DNA from: JBBRNH01 sp038230415
GTDB lineage: Bacteria > Bacteroidota > Bacteroidia > Cytophagales > Spirosomataceae
Reading direction: 5' to 3'
Length of the DNA: 64,000 nucleotides
Assembly (NCBI GenBank): GCA_038230415.1
Contig: JBBRNH010000004.1
Coordinates: 1 to 64,000 of the forward strand
Made by a program: the position numbers and the translations under genes. The notes under the pieces are model-generated. The model worked only from the letters and a program-made list of their open reading frames with translations, was not told where the DNA came from and did no database searches. Below are positions 34,804-42,927 of the stretch, one piece after another (position 1 is the first letter of the stretch; each line of letters starts with the position of its first letter).

Positions 34804-35400
34804 TTGACCGATTTCTTCATCTTTTTGCAACTCGGTTTTGCCCACATTACCGATCCTAATGGCTACGACCATATTCTGTTCGTGGTTGCGCTGTGTGCCG
34901 TGTATTCGTTGCCGCAATGGCGGCAGGTGCTGGTGCTGGTAACGGCGTTCACCATCGGTCATTCGGTTACGCTGGCCTTAGCAACGTTGCGGCTCGTGAA
35001 CGTTCGCACCGATGTTGTTGAGTTGCTGATTCCGATCACGATTTTGGTTACGGCGGTTGTGAACTTCTTCTGGAAACTAACCACTAACCACCAACCGCTA
35101 ACCACTACCCATCGTTACGCCCTCGCCCTCGGTTTCGGGCTGGTTCACGGGCTGGGATTCTCTAATTACCTCCGCAGTTTGCTGGGCCGGGAGGCCGATA
35201 TTGCTACGCCCTTGCTGGCCTTTAATGTTGGTCTCGAACTGGGCCAAATCCTGATTGTGAGCGCGGTATTGGGGGCATCCTATCTGGCCGTTGACTGGGG
35301 GCGTATGGCCCGGCGCGACTGGATTCTGGCAGTATCAGCCTTAGTTTCGTTTATGGCAATCTCGCTCATTCTGAACAGCGACCTCATCGCGGGGAAATAA
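34804..35400 (+). CDS. HupE/UreJ-family membrane protein
   Basis: Polytopic membrane protein of 198 aa if TTG 34804 is the start; the frame is open back to GTG 34753, but the extra residues are unlike the family, which begins near FFIFLQLGF. Family motifs: GFAHITDPNGYDHILF (His and Asp in TM1), FTIGHSVTLALA and GFGLVHGLGFSNYL. HupE proteins are linked with nickel or cobalt uptake. An in-frame repeat adds a short basic segment in a loop. No nickel enzyme gene is next to it. Confidence 0.88.
   Translation: MTDFFIFLQLGFAHITDPNGYDHILFVVALCAVYSLPQWRQVLVLVTAFTIGHSVTLALATLRLVNVRTDVVELLIPITILVTAVVNFFWKLTTNHQPLTTTHRYALALGFGLVHGLGFSNYLRSLLGREADIATPLLAFNVGLELGQILIVSAVLGASYLAVDWGRMARRDWILAVSALVSFMAISLILNSDLIAGK
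35076..35110. repeat. CTAACCAC-type repeat inside the HupE-like gene
   Basis: Direct repeat of AACTAACCACTAACCACC type, then CGCTAACCACTACCC, encoding LTTNHQPLTTTH between two membrane helices. Related phrases occur in the 12946-13010 intergenic repeat. It looks like captured intergenic repeat DNA. Confidence 0.6.
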
Positions 35401-35415
35401 CGCCCGCCGTTTTTG

Positions 35416-35423
35416 TATATTTG
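35416..35423 (+). promoter_or_regulatory. -7 box of the toxin-antitoxin pair
   Basis: TATATTTG is an exact TAnnTTTG match, 21 bases before the antitoxin ATG at 35445. No clear -33 element. Confidence 0.5.
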
Positions 35424-35444
35424 TGAATAAGACCCCGACGAGAC

Positions 35445-35675
35445 ATGGCCGTGATTGAACTACAACTCCCTGATGATATTGAAGAACGGTTGCAACAGAT
35501 ACCGGGCAACGTGCAGGCATTCATTCTGGAGGCTGTCCGGCAGCAGCTTCAATACCACAGGCCCGCTACGGATGAAGACATAGAAATCGCTACTGCCATA
35601 GACCTGCTGGACGACATATTGACTACAGAAGAATTAACCTACTACCTAAATTTGCCGAATGTACAGACAAGGTGA
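35445..35675 (+). CDS. Putative antitoxin of a MazF-type toxin
   Basis: 76-aa protein (MAVIELQLPDDIEERLQQI...), acidic, with a beta-strand plus two-helix start that resembles ribbon-helix-helix antitoxins. Its 3' end overlaps the MazF-type gene by 17 bases, the usual antitoxin-first order. It likely binds and blocks the toxin and represses the operon. The family is inferred from context; no diagnostic motif beyond the fold-like start. Confidence 0.7.
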   Translation: MAVIELQLPDDIEERLQQIPGNVQAFILEAVRQQLQYHRPATDEDIEIATAIDLLDDILTTEELTYYLNLPNVQTR

Positions 35676-36012
35676 TATTTGGCTGGTTGACTTTGACCCC
35701 AGCGTTGGGCATGAATACCAGAAAATCAGGCCCGCGTTGATTATCGAATCCAACAATTTTTTGCCATTAGGCAATTTGATTACCGTCGTTCCAATCTCTT
35801 CGCAGGTGGAAAAATTTACCATACTTGATGTTTCTATTCCTAAAAACGGAGTGAATCGCCTGAAAGATGACTCCGTCCTAAAAACCCGTCAGATCAGTAC
35901 ATTCGATAAACGACGATTCATTAAGCACATTGGTCAGTGCCAAAGCGATGTTTCAGAAGCGGTTTTGGCGAATTTAGTGCTGTATGTTGCGGTTGAGAGG
36001 GAAATCCATTGA
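35659..36012 (+). CDS. MazF/PemK-family endoribonuclease toxin
   Basis: 117-aa toxin that cleaves mRNA. Family motifs: GDIWLVDFDPSVGHEYQKIRP at the N-terminus (with the catalytic Arg in KIRPAL), VVPISSQ and VLKTRQISTFDKRR. It overlaps the antitoxin gene. The complete, unbroken length suggests a functional pair. The RND exporter gene follows after a 54-base gap. Confidence 0.9.
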   Translation: MYRQGDIWLVDFDPSVGHEYQKIRPALIIESNNFLPLGNLITVVPISSQVEKFTILDVSIPKNGVNRLKDDSVLKTRQISTFDKRRFIKHIGQCQSDVSEAVLANLVLYVAVEREIH

Positions 36013-36066
36013 CTGACTGCCCCGCCGTTTTTGGCTAACTTGCGGCCCTGAATTAACCGCCCCCCA

Positions 36067-38415
36067 ATGATTTGGTTTCGTCTTTCCCGCTTCATTCTCA
36101 CTAATCGTATTGCGTTGCTGCTGACCGTTTTGGGTCTTACTGCGGTTATGGGCTGGCAAGCCTCCCAGGTCGAACTCTCGCAGGAACTCGCCCGGATTTT
36201 ACCCCAAACTGATCCCGATTACGTTGATTATGAAGCCTTTAAAGCCCGGTATGGTGAAGACGGCAATGTGATGGCCGTTGGGGTCGAAACGGATGCGATG
36301 TACTCGCTGGCGTTTTTTAACGACTGGTACGATCTCAACCAGAGTATCCGGCGCATCAAGGGCGTGAAAGACGTGGTCTCGAACGCCAATCTGTTTACGA
36401 TTATCCGAGACGACAGCCTGCAACGGTTCCGGTTTGTGCCGCTTGTGCCGCGCAAACCCACCACTCAGGCCGAGGTTGACAGTATTGCTGTCCGCATTGC
36501 CCGGTTGCCGTTTTATGCCGGTTTCGTCAGCGATTCATCGGGCCGGGCGCACCTGATGGGCGTTACCTTTGACCAACGCGCCCTTAATAGTGCCGGCCGA
36601 ATCACTATCGTCCGGCAGATTCAGGAGCAGATCAGTGCGTTCGGCAAAGCCCATGCCCTAACGCGGCCCGGCGCATCGGTGCATCTGTCGGGAATGCCGT
36701 ATATCCGCACCGAGATTTCGGCCAAAATCGGTGATGAACTCATCCGGCTCCTCGTGCTGGCAATCATCGTTACGTCGGTGATTATGCTGGTTTTGTTCCG
36801 GTCGCCAACGGTGATGCTCACGGCCCTGTTTGTGGTCGGTGTGGGGGTGGTGGCCTCGGTGGGCTACATTGCCCTGTTTGGCTATAAAATTACGCTGTTG
36901 AGCGGGCTGATTCCGCCCCTGATCATCGTCATCGGGATTCCGAACGCTATTTTTCTCATCAATCGGTATCACGAAGAGCTTGGCCGGGGCCATAACCAGC
37001 GCGAAGCCCTGCGGATTGCGACCGAAAAAGTGGGTGAAACAACTTTCTTTGCCAACGTCACGACGAGTATCGGCTTCTTTGTGTTTTACTTCACAAACAG
37101 CCCGCTACTGCTCGAATTCGGCATCGTTGCGTCGTTGGGCATCATGACTACCTACGCCGTATCGCTCGTTCTGATTCCGATTTTGTTCAGTTACCTGCCC
37201 GTGCCGTCGGCCAAACAGCGCGGGCATTTGGAAAGCCGCTGGCTGACGCGGTTTTTGACCTGGGTAAACAACACCGTGCAGCACCGCCGGGCCGCCATTT
37301 ATGCCACCATTGCGGTTTTTGCCATCGTTGGGGCTATAGGCATGACCCGGCTCACGGCCCTCGGCTACGTGGTTGATGACCTGCCGCCCAACGACCCGCT
37401 GTATACCGATCTGAAATTTTTTGAAGCCAAATTCAAAGGCGTATTGCCGTTTGAGGTGAATATTGATGCCAAACGACCGGGCCGCGCCCTTGACCCCACC
37501 ACGCTGACCAAAATCAAGGTCCTGCAACGCGAATTTGCCAAAAACCCGGAGTTGGCCCGGCCCCTGTCGGTGGTCGAAGCGGTAAAGTTTTTTTACCAGG
37601 CTTACCGGGGCGGAGACCCCAAATACTACATTCTGCCGCCCACTCTTGAACTCGCCAAACTCGGTAAGTACGCGCCCCAACTGAGGGGTTCTGAAAATCG
37701 CTTCAAATCCTATTTAGACAGTAACCGGCAAAACACACGCGTCAGTTTTCAGGTGGCCGACATTGGCACGGCGCGGCTGGGTGCGCTCATTAAAAAACTC
37801 CAGCCCAACGTTGATTCGATTTTTAATTACGACCCCGAAACCGGAAAGCCCGTACCGCCCGCTGACCGCTACGATGCCCGGATAACCGGCAACAGTGTGG
37901 TCTATACGCTTGGCAACGCTTACTTGGTCGAAAACCTGATTGAAAGCACCGGGCTGGCAATCTTATTAGTGTCGGTGATTCTGGTCATTCTCCTCCGCGA
38001 TCTGCGCCTGAGCCTGATTGCGATTTTGCCGAGTATTGTGCCGCTCATCGTAACGGCGGGCATTATGGGTTATGCCGGGATTCACCTCAAACCGTCCACC
38101 ATCCTGATTTTCAGTATTGCCTTCGGGTTATCGTCTGACGGTACAATTTACTTCATCACCAAATACCGTGACGAACTCCGGCAGGGGGGCACCCCCGCCG
38201 AGGCCGTTGCCAACACCATCCGCTACACCGGGGTGAGTATGTTTTATACGGCCATGATTCTGTTTGCCGGGTTCGGGATTTTCATTGCGTCGGCCTTTGC
38301 CGGCACGGCCTCGCTGGGCGTATTGGTGTCTATCACGCTGCTGATGGGCATGGCCTCGAACCTGATTTTGCTCCCGGCGTTTCTGCTCACGGTGGACAAA
38401 CGGCGCGGGAAATAG
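36067..38415 (+). CDS. RND-superfamily exporter (MMPL/patched-like)
   Basis: 782-aa membrane protein with two repeats of one TM helix, a periplasmic domain and five TM helices. Conserved parts: ARILPQTDPDYVDYEAFKA in the first periplasmic domain, PNAIFLINRYHEELGRGHNQ after TM helices of repeat 1, and GLSSDGTIYFITKYRDELRQG in repeat 2. Related proteins export lipids, hopanoids or hydrophobic compounds; the substrate is unknown. It has no adaptor or TolC partner next to it. Confidence 0.88.
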   Translation: MIWFRLSRFILTNRIALLLTVLGLTAVMGWQASQVELSQELARILPQTDPDYVDYEAFKARYGEDGNVMAVGVETDAMYSLAFFNDWYDLNQSIRRIKGVKDVVSNANLFTIIRDDSLQRFRFVPLVPRKPTTQAEVDSIAVRIARLPFYAGFVSDSSGRAHLMGVTFDQRALNSAGRITIVRQIQEQISAFGKAHALTRPGASVHLSGMPYIRTEISAKIGDELIRLLVLAIIVTSVIMLVLFRSPTVMLTALFVVGVGVVASVGYIALFGYKITLLSGLIPPLIIVIGIPNAIFLINRYHEELGRGHNQREALRIATEKVGETTFFANVTTSIGFFVFYFTNSPLLLEFGIVASLGIMTTYAVSLVLIPILFSYLPVPSAKQRGHLESRWLTRFLTWVNNTVQHRRAAIYATIAVFAIVGAIGMTRLTALGYVVDDLPPNDPLYTDLKFFEAKFKGVLPFEVNIDAKRPGRALDPTTLTKIKVLQREFAKNPELARPLSVVEAVKFFYQAYRGGDPKYYILPPTLELAKLGKYAPQLRGSENRFKSYLDSNRQNTRVSFQVADIGTARLGALIKKLQPNVDSIFNYDPETGKPVPPADRYDARITGNSVVYTLGNAYLVENLIESTGLAILLVSVILVILLRDLRLSLIAILPSIVPLIVTAGIMGYAGIHLKPSTILIFSIAFGLSSDGTIYFITKYRDELRQGGTPAEAVANTIRYTGVSMFYTAMILFAGFGIFIASAFAGTASLGVLVSITLLMGMASNLILLPAFLLTVDKRRGK

Positions 38416-38425
38416 GCGAAGTAAC

Positions 38426-39223
38426 TCAATATAACACCGGATTCAACACCGTATCAATCACTTGACCAACCCCGGCACCCGGACACCAGGTGTGCCAGTC
38501 GTTTTCCTGATTTTTGTTGGTGGGTTGTTGTAGCAGCATATTTTTGTCCATATAAATCACGGTCATCACCTTCCGCGTATGGTCGGTAACGTTGGCCCCG
38601 GCCCGGTGAAACACCCACCCAGAATGAAAACTGACTTCGCCCAGGTCAAATGGTTCAACAACATGAGCGAAGTTGGTGACGCGGAGTTTTTCGCCGATGA
38701 GTTGCTCGCTTTCGTCGCCGATTTGCAGGTCGCGGCCCTCCACAATGCGGTGGCTGCCCGCGCTGAACTCTAATGGCCCCAGCGGTAGTGGGGTTTCCTG
38801 CAACGGAATCCAGGCCGTAACGGTTTTGTCGCTGCTCAGGGGCCAGTAATATTGGTCGGCGTGCCAGGGCGTAATGCCGCCCCTGCCTTCTTTAAACAGA
38901 GCCTGGTCGTGATACAGTCTCACCCCATCAACCTGCATCAAATCGGCAGCAATTTTGGCGAGCCGTTTGCTGAACACGAACGTTTTGATGTCGTCGTTTT
39001 CGCGCCAGAGGTTAAAGAGTTGCAGAAATGCCTTGCCGTAGGTGTCACGCTCGGCCAGCGATGTAGTTGCCGTGTTCATCTGCATTACCTGCTTCGTAAT
39101 GACCTCATTATAGGGAGCGAGCGTCTCGGCATCGAACACATTTTTGAGTTTGATAAACCGATTTTTCTGGTAAAAACTCACCTGTTCCGGGCTGAGTTCG
39201 TAGGGGATGTCGAGTGTGTTCAT
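38426..39223 (-). CDS. Phytanoyl-CoA dioxygenase-family oxygenase
   Basis: 265-aa Fe(II)/2-oxoglutarate-dependent oxygenase of the PhyH family. Iron ligands are visible: H121 and D123 (WHADQYYW) and H206 (FHRAGAN), with the 2-oxoglutarate-binding Arg probably in HTRKVMTVI. The N-terminus, YELSPEQVSFYQKNRFIKL, is typical. Cytosolic; substrate unknown. It is convergent with the RND exporter and divergent from bshC. Confidence 0.9.
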   Translation of the reverse strand: MNTLDIPYELSPEQVSFYQKNRFIKLKNVFDAETLAPYNEVITKQVMQMNTATTSLAERDTYGKAFLQLFNLWRENDDIKTFVFSKRLAKIAADLMQVDGVRLYHDQALFKEGRGGITPWHADQYYWPLSSDKTVTAWIPLQETPLPLGPLEFSAGSHRIVEGRDLQIGDESEQLIGEKLRVTNFAHVVEPFDLGEVSFHSGWVFHRAGANVTDHTRKVMTVIYMDKNMLLQQPTNKNQENDWHTWCPGAGVGQVIDTVLNPVLY

Positions 39224-39430
39224 TGGGTTGATTGTTTGGGGAAGAATCAGTTGTAGGCGGGGTCGCGCCCGTTGGTCACCACAAATTCTGGAATAAAAGC
39301 AATTTGCACGCTGCTTTTAACGTAGTTATCAGGTGGGATTAACGAGTTCCGTTGCCTGATTTCCTGCGCCGAACCTTGCCTGTGTGTTGTGCGTTCGATT
39401 CTCGTAAAACCTGCCTAACGCTCCGCCCGC

Positions 39431-40984
39431 ATGGATTGTCAGTACCTGTCTCTTTCGGCCACCGGCCAATTCTCCCCGTTTTTTCTCGATTACATTGCCC
39501 AAACCGATATACTCGCGCCGTTTTATGGGCAGTTTCCTGCGCCCGATGCCTTTCGGGAGCAAATCCGGCAAAAGCAACGCTTCCCCGCCGAATACCGGCA
39601 AACACTCGTCGAAACACTGACCCGGCAATACGCCAATCTTGACACGAAACCCGATTTCAGCGTTCTGACGCACGAAAATACGTTTACTGTTACCACCGGC
39701 CACCAACTCAATATCTTCACCGGGCCGCTGTATGTCGTCTATAAAATCATCACCACCATCAACCTCGCCCGGAAACTCCGGCAGCAATACCCCGACTATA
39801 CTTTCGTGCCGGTGTATTGGATGGCTTCCGAAGACCATGATTTTGACGAAATAAACCACGTGTCGTTTTTTGGCCGCAAATACGTCTGGCAAACCGAGCA
39901 GGCCGGAGCCGTTGGCCGTATGAACCCCGCCGACCTCGCCGACCTGTTCACCGAAATTCCCGAAAAACTGGCTTTGTTTGAAGAAGCGTACCTGAGAAAC
40001 GGCACCTTAGCCGATGCCGTTCGGCACTACATGAACGCGCTGTTTGGAGCGGAAGGCTTAGTGTGCGTAGATGCCGACGATGCCGCGCTGAAACGGATTT
40101 TCGCGCCCGTCATTCGGCAGGAACTCACCCAACAAACCGCCGTGACGCTCGTGCAGCAAACCACCGCCACGCTCGAAACCCTCGGCTACCCGGCCATCAT
40201 CACCCCGCGAGACATCAACCTTTTTTACCTCGATGCCGACCTCCGCGAGCGCATCGAGCGCACCGACGATGGCCGGTATCAGGTGCTGCATACGGAGTTA
40301 TCGTTTTCAGAAGCCGAGATTCTGGCAATGGTCGAGACCAACCCCGAACGGTTCAGCCCGAACGTGGTGCTGCGGCCCCTGTATCAGGAGATGATTTTAC
40401 CCAACTTAGCCTACGTCGGCGGGCCGTCTGAAGTGCCGTACTGGATGCAGTTGCGGGCCGTGTTTACGCACTACCAAATGCCGTTTCCGGTGCTGATGCC
40501 GCGTAATTTCGCGTTGTACGTTCCCCGCGTGTCGGCCAGCCGGATGTGGAAATTAGGGCTGAAAACCGACGAGTGGTTCTTAGATAATACCCGCCTGAAA
40601 CGCCTGTTTGTCGAACGCCACACCGAACACGCCTTAGCCTTCGACAAAGAAAACAAGATTATTCACACCGCCTTAGACGCGCTGTTGCACAAAGCAATGG
40701 TGGTTGACCCAACGCTTGAAAAAGCGGTGATGGCCGAAACCAAACGCTTTGCCAACGCCGTTGTCCGGCTCGAAAAAAAGATGCGCCGGGCCGAAGAACG
40801 TAATCAGGAAACGGGTGTTCGGCAGTTGATGACCGTTAAAAACGAGTTGTTTCCCGGTGGCGGGTTGCAGGAACGCAGCGAGAATTTTCTGACCTTTTAC
40901 CTCAACGACAAGACCTTCCTGCAAAAACTCTTCGCTCATTTCGACCCGTTCGATTTCAGGATGCAGGTTTGTTTGGAGCAATGA
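39431..40984 (+). CDS. bshC: Bacillithiol synthase, cysteine-adding enzyme
   Basis: Adds L-cysteine to glucosaminyl-malate in the last step of bacillithiol synthesis (517 aa, near the usual 520-540). Family motifs: TTGHQLNIFTGPLYVVYKII, VPVYWMASEDHDFDEINHV, and the C-terminal FLTFYLNDKTFLQ. It starts at ATG 39431 after a 207-base intergenic region holding no other gene. Bacillithiol is known from Bacillota and Bacteroidota. It is followed by the 5-formyl-THF cyclo-ligase gene, separated by an inverted repeat. Confidence 0.95.
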   Translation: MDCQYLSLSATGQFSPFFLDYIAQTDILAPFYGQFPAPDAFREQIRQKQRFPAEYRQTLVETLTRQYANLDTKPDFSVLTHENTFTVTTGHQLNIFTGPLYVVYKIITTINLARKLRQQYPDYTFVPVYWMASEDHDFDEINHVSFFGRKYVWQTEQAGAVGRMNPADLADLFTEIPEKLALFEEAYLRNGTLADAVRHYMNALFGAEGLVCVDADDAALKRIFAPVIRQELTQQTAVTLVQQTTATLETLGYPAIITPRDINLFYLDADLRERIERTDDGRYQVLHTELSFSEAEILAMVETNPERFSPNVVLRPLYQEMILPNLAYVGGPSEVPYWMQLRAVFTHYQMPFPVLMPRNFALYVPRVSASRMWKLGLKTDEWFLDNTRLKRLFVERHTEHALAFDKENKIIHTALDALLHKAMVVDPTLEKAVMAETKRFANAVVRLEKKMRRAEERNQETGVRQLMTVKNELFPGGGLQERSENFLTFYLNDKTFLQKLFAHFDPFDFRMQVCLEQ

Positions 40985-40988
40985 ACTG

Positions 40989-41058
40989 TTCCCCACCGCC
41001 ACCAGGCTGTGGCTTAAAACAAATCTATCAAAACCCCACAGCCTGGGGGCGGTGGGAA
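40989..41058. repeat. Inverted repeat filling the bshC-cyclo-ligase gap
   Basis: Arm 40989-41012 (starting TTCCCCACCGCC) pairs with 41036-41058 (ending GGCGGTGGGAA), about 23 bp with one or two irregularities, around a 23-base A-rich loop. The arms start 4 bases after the bshC stop and end 7 bases before the next ATG. Confidence 0.88.
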
Positions 41059-41065
41059 ACAATTC

Positions 41066-41662
41066 ATGACCAAAGCCGAGCTCCGCACCCGGTTTCTGAC
41101 CGAACGCCGGGCCTTGTTACCTGCCGAAGTCGAACGCCGAAGCGCGGCCATTGCCGACCGTTTTTTTGAGCGTGTCGCGGCTGAAACGCCCAAAACGATT
41201 CACGTTTTTTTGCCCGCCGAAGGCCGTAACGAAGTTAATACCTGGCTCATTATCAGGCGACTTTGGGCCGATTTTCCGGCAATTCGGGTTGCTACGTCGG
41301 TTACGGATTGGGCCAACCACACGCTCACCCATTACGCCCTCACGCCCCAAACGCCCCTCGTTACTAACCGTTTCGGCATCCCCGAACCTGTTCAGTTATC
41401 AGTTATCAATGACCTGTTATCAGTGACTGACAACGCGCAGCAAATGACCAACGACCAGTTTGATTTGGTCTTGGTTCCGTTGCTGGCAGTTGACAAACGC
41501 GGCCACCGCGTGGGCTACGGCGGTGGCTATTACGACCGTTTTCTGGCCCAATGCCGCCCCGATTGCCAGAAAATTGGCCTGTCGTTCTTCCCGCCCGTTG
41601 ACCGAATTGACAATGTAGAGCCGACCGATGTGCCGATGAGTGGGTGGATTACGCCGGAATGA
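41066..41662 (+). CDS. 5-formyltetrahydrofolate cyclo-ligase
   Basis: ATP-dependent enzyme converting 5-formyl-THF to 5,10-methenyl-THF (198 aa). Visible: FLPAEGRNEVNTW, and the C-terminal ATP loop VPLLAVDKRGHRVGYGGGYY with the conserved GYGGGYYD. An in-frame repeat-derived stretch (about 20 residues, LSVINDLLSVTDN) interrupts the centre of the protein. Confidence 0.93.
   Translation: MTKAELRTRFLTERRALLPAEVERRSAAIADRFFERVAAETPKTIHVFLPAEGRNEVNTWLIIRRLWADFPAIRVATSVTDWANHTLTHYALTPQTPLVTNRFGIPEPVQLSVINDLLSVTDNAQQMTNDQFDLVLVPLLAVDKRGHRVGYGGGYYDRFLAQCRPDCQKIGLSFFPPVDRIDNVEPTDVPMSGWITPE
41393..41430. repeat. GTTATCA-type repeat inside the cyclo-ligase gene
   Basis: CAGTTATCAGTTATCA then CTGTTATCAGTGACTGA, two units of a simple motif, encode LSVINDLLSVTD in frame. 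The same CTGATAACTG phrase is seen in the short gap upstream of the photolyase gene (around 54971). Confidence 0.6.
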
Positions 41663-41700
41663 GTTTAGCTGGCCCTAACAGCGTTTCTCCAGTTTATACT

Positions 41701-41708
41701 TATTTTTG
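41701..41708 (+). promoter_or_regulatory. -7-like box before asd
   Basis: TATTTTTG is an exact TAnnTTTG match, 103 bases before the asd ATG. A start at about 41714 would place the terminator-like hairpin at the very 5' end of the RNA. Confidence 0.4.
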
Positions 41709-41717
41709 CAAGTACAG

Positions 41718-41742
41718 AGTGGGCTATCAGCCCACTTTTTTT
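41718..41742. terminator. Hairpin with T-run between the cyclo-ligase gene and asd
   Basis: AGTGGGCT (41718-41725) and AGCCCACT (41729-41736) pair perfectly around ATC and are followed by seven T residues: an intrinsic terminator for the upstream genes, or an attenuator if transcription begins at the box just before it. Confidence 0.85.
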
Positions 41743-41762
41743 GATGTAGTTAAACCATTTCT

Positions 41763-41794
41763 GCGGACTGCAATGGCTACGGCTGACCGTCCGC
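41763..41794 (+). promoter_or_regulatory. Leader hairpin immediately upstream of asd
   Basis: GCGGAC (41763-41768) and GTCCGC (41789-41794) form a 6-bp stem ending 9 bases before the asd ATG. It could modulate ribosome access; no known riboswitch motif is visible. Confidence 0.35.
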
Positions 41795-41803
41795 GTTACT
41801 GAT

Positions 41804-42802
41804 ATGAAAATTGCCGTTGTGGGTGCTACCGGCTTGGTCGGTGGTGAAGTGATGAAAGTACTGGCCGAGCGCAATTTCCCGGTCACCGAACTGATTCCGG
41901 TTGCGTCGGAGCGGTCTATCGGGAAAACCATTGACTTCAAAGGCCAATCCTACACCGTTGTTGGGTACGACGAAGCCATTGCCCGAAAACCAGCCATTGC
42001 TATTTTTTCGGCGGGTGGCAGCACCTCGCTTGCCCTCGCGCCCAAGTTTGCCGAAGCCGGTATCACCGTCATTGATAACTCATCGGCGTGGCGGATGGAC
42101 CCGACCAAACCGCTCGTGGTGCCGGAAGTGAACGCCCATGTCCTGACCGCCACCGACAAAATTATCGCCAATCCCAACTGCTCAACCATTCAGATGGTGG
42201 TGGTGATGAAGCCCCTGCACGACCGTTATACAATCAAACGGGTTGTGGTTTCGACCTATCAATCGGTGACCGGAACGGGCAAAGCGGCTGTGGATCAGCT
42301 TTTTGCCGAGCGCGAAGGTCGCACCGATGTACCGATGGTGTATCCGCATCCGATTGACCTGAACGCGCTGCCGCACATTGACGTGTTTTTGGACAATGGC
42401 TATACCAAAGAAGAGATGAAGATGGTGAACGAGACCAAAAAAATCATGGGCGACGACTCCATCCGGGTTACGGCCACAACGGTCAGGATTCCTACCATCG
42501 GCGGCCACTCCGAAGCCGTGAACATCGAATTTGAGCATGATTTCGAGCTTGCCGACGTGATGGAACTCCTCCGCAACGCCGAGGGCGTGATTGTGCAGGA
42601 CGACCCGGCCAATAAAATTTACCCAATGCCGCTCACCGCGCATGGCCGCGACGAGGTGTTTGTGGGCCGCATCCGGCGCGACGAAAGCCAGCCCAAGACG
42701 CTCAATCTGTGGGTCGTGGCTGATAATCTCCGCAAAGGAGCCGCCACCAACGCCGTGCAGATTGCCGAATACCTGCTAAAAAACGGGCTGGTCGGTGCCT
42801 GA
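41804..42802 (+). CDS. asd: Aspartate-semialdehyde dehydrogenase
   Basis: NADPH-dependent reduction of aspartyl phosphate to aspartate semialdehyde in lysine, threonine and methionine synthesis (332 aa). N-terminal VGATGLVGGE nucleotide loop, FSAGGSTS, catalytic Cys126 in ANPNCSTIQ, and a substrate/acid-base segment RIPTIGGHSEAVNIEF with conserved His. It is a stand-alone gene with a terminator on each side. Confidence 0.96.
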   Translation: MKIAVVGATGLVGGEVMKVLAERNFPVTELIPVASERSIGKTIDFKGQSYTVVGYDEAIARKPAIAIFSAGGSTSLALAPKFAEAGITVIDNSSAWRMDPTKPLVVPEVNAHVLTATDKIIANPNCSTIQMVVVMKPLHDRYTIKRVVVSTYQSVTGTGKAAVDQLFAEREGRTDVPMVYPHPIDLNALPHIDVFLDNGYTKEEMKMVNETKKIMGDDSIRVTATTVRIPTIGGHSEAVNIEFEHDFELADVMELLRNAEGVIVQDDPANKIYPMPLTAHGRDEVFVGRIRRDESQPKTLNLWVVADNLRKGAATNAVQIAEYLLKNGLVGA

Positions 42803-42839
42803 ACCGTGCCGCTCACACAACAAGACGTGCCAATTACAC

Positions 42840-42879
42840 AAAGTCCCGCCCGGCGTTCTCGTTGGGCGGGACTTTTTTT
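42840..42879 (+). terminator. Terminator after asd
   Basis: AAAGTCCCGCCC (42840-42851) pairs perfectly with GGGCGGGACTTT (42864-42875), followed by T residues. Confidence 0.93.
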
Positions 42880-42927
42880 GTAGCTTTCGGGCCTGTTAAA
42901 CCCTCATCCACAACGTCCTGCAAAGCC

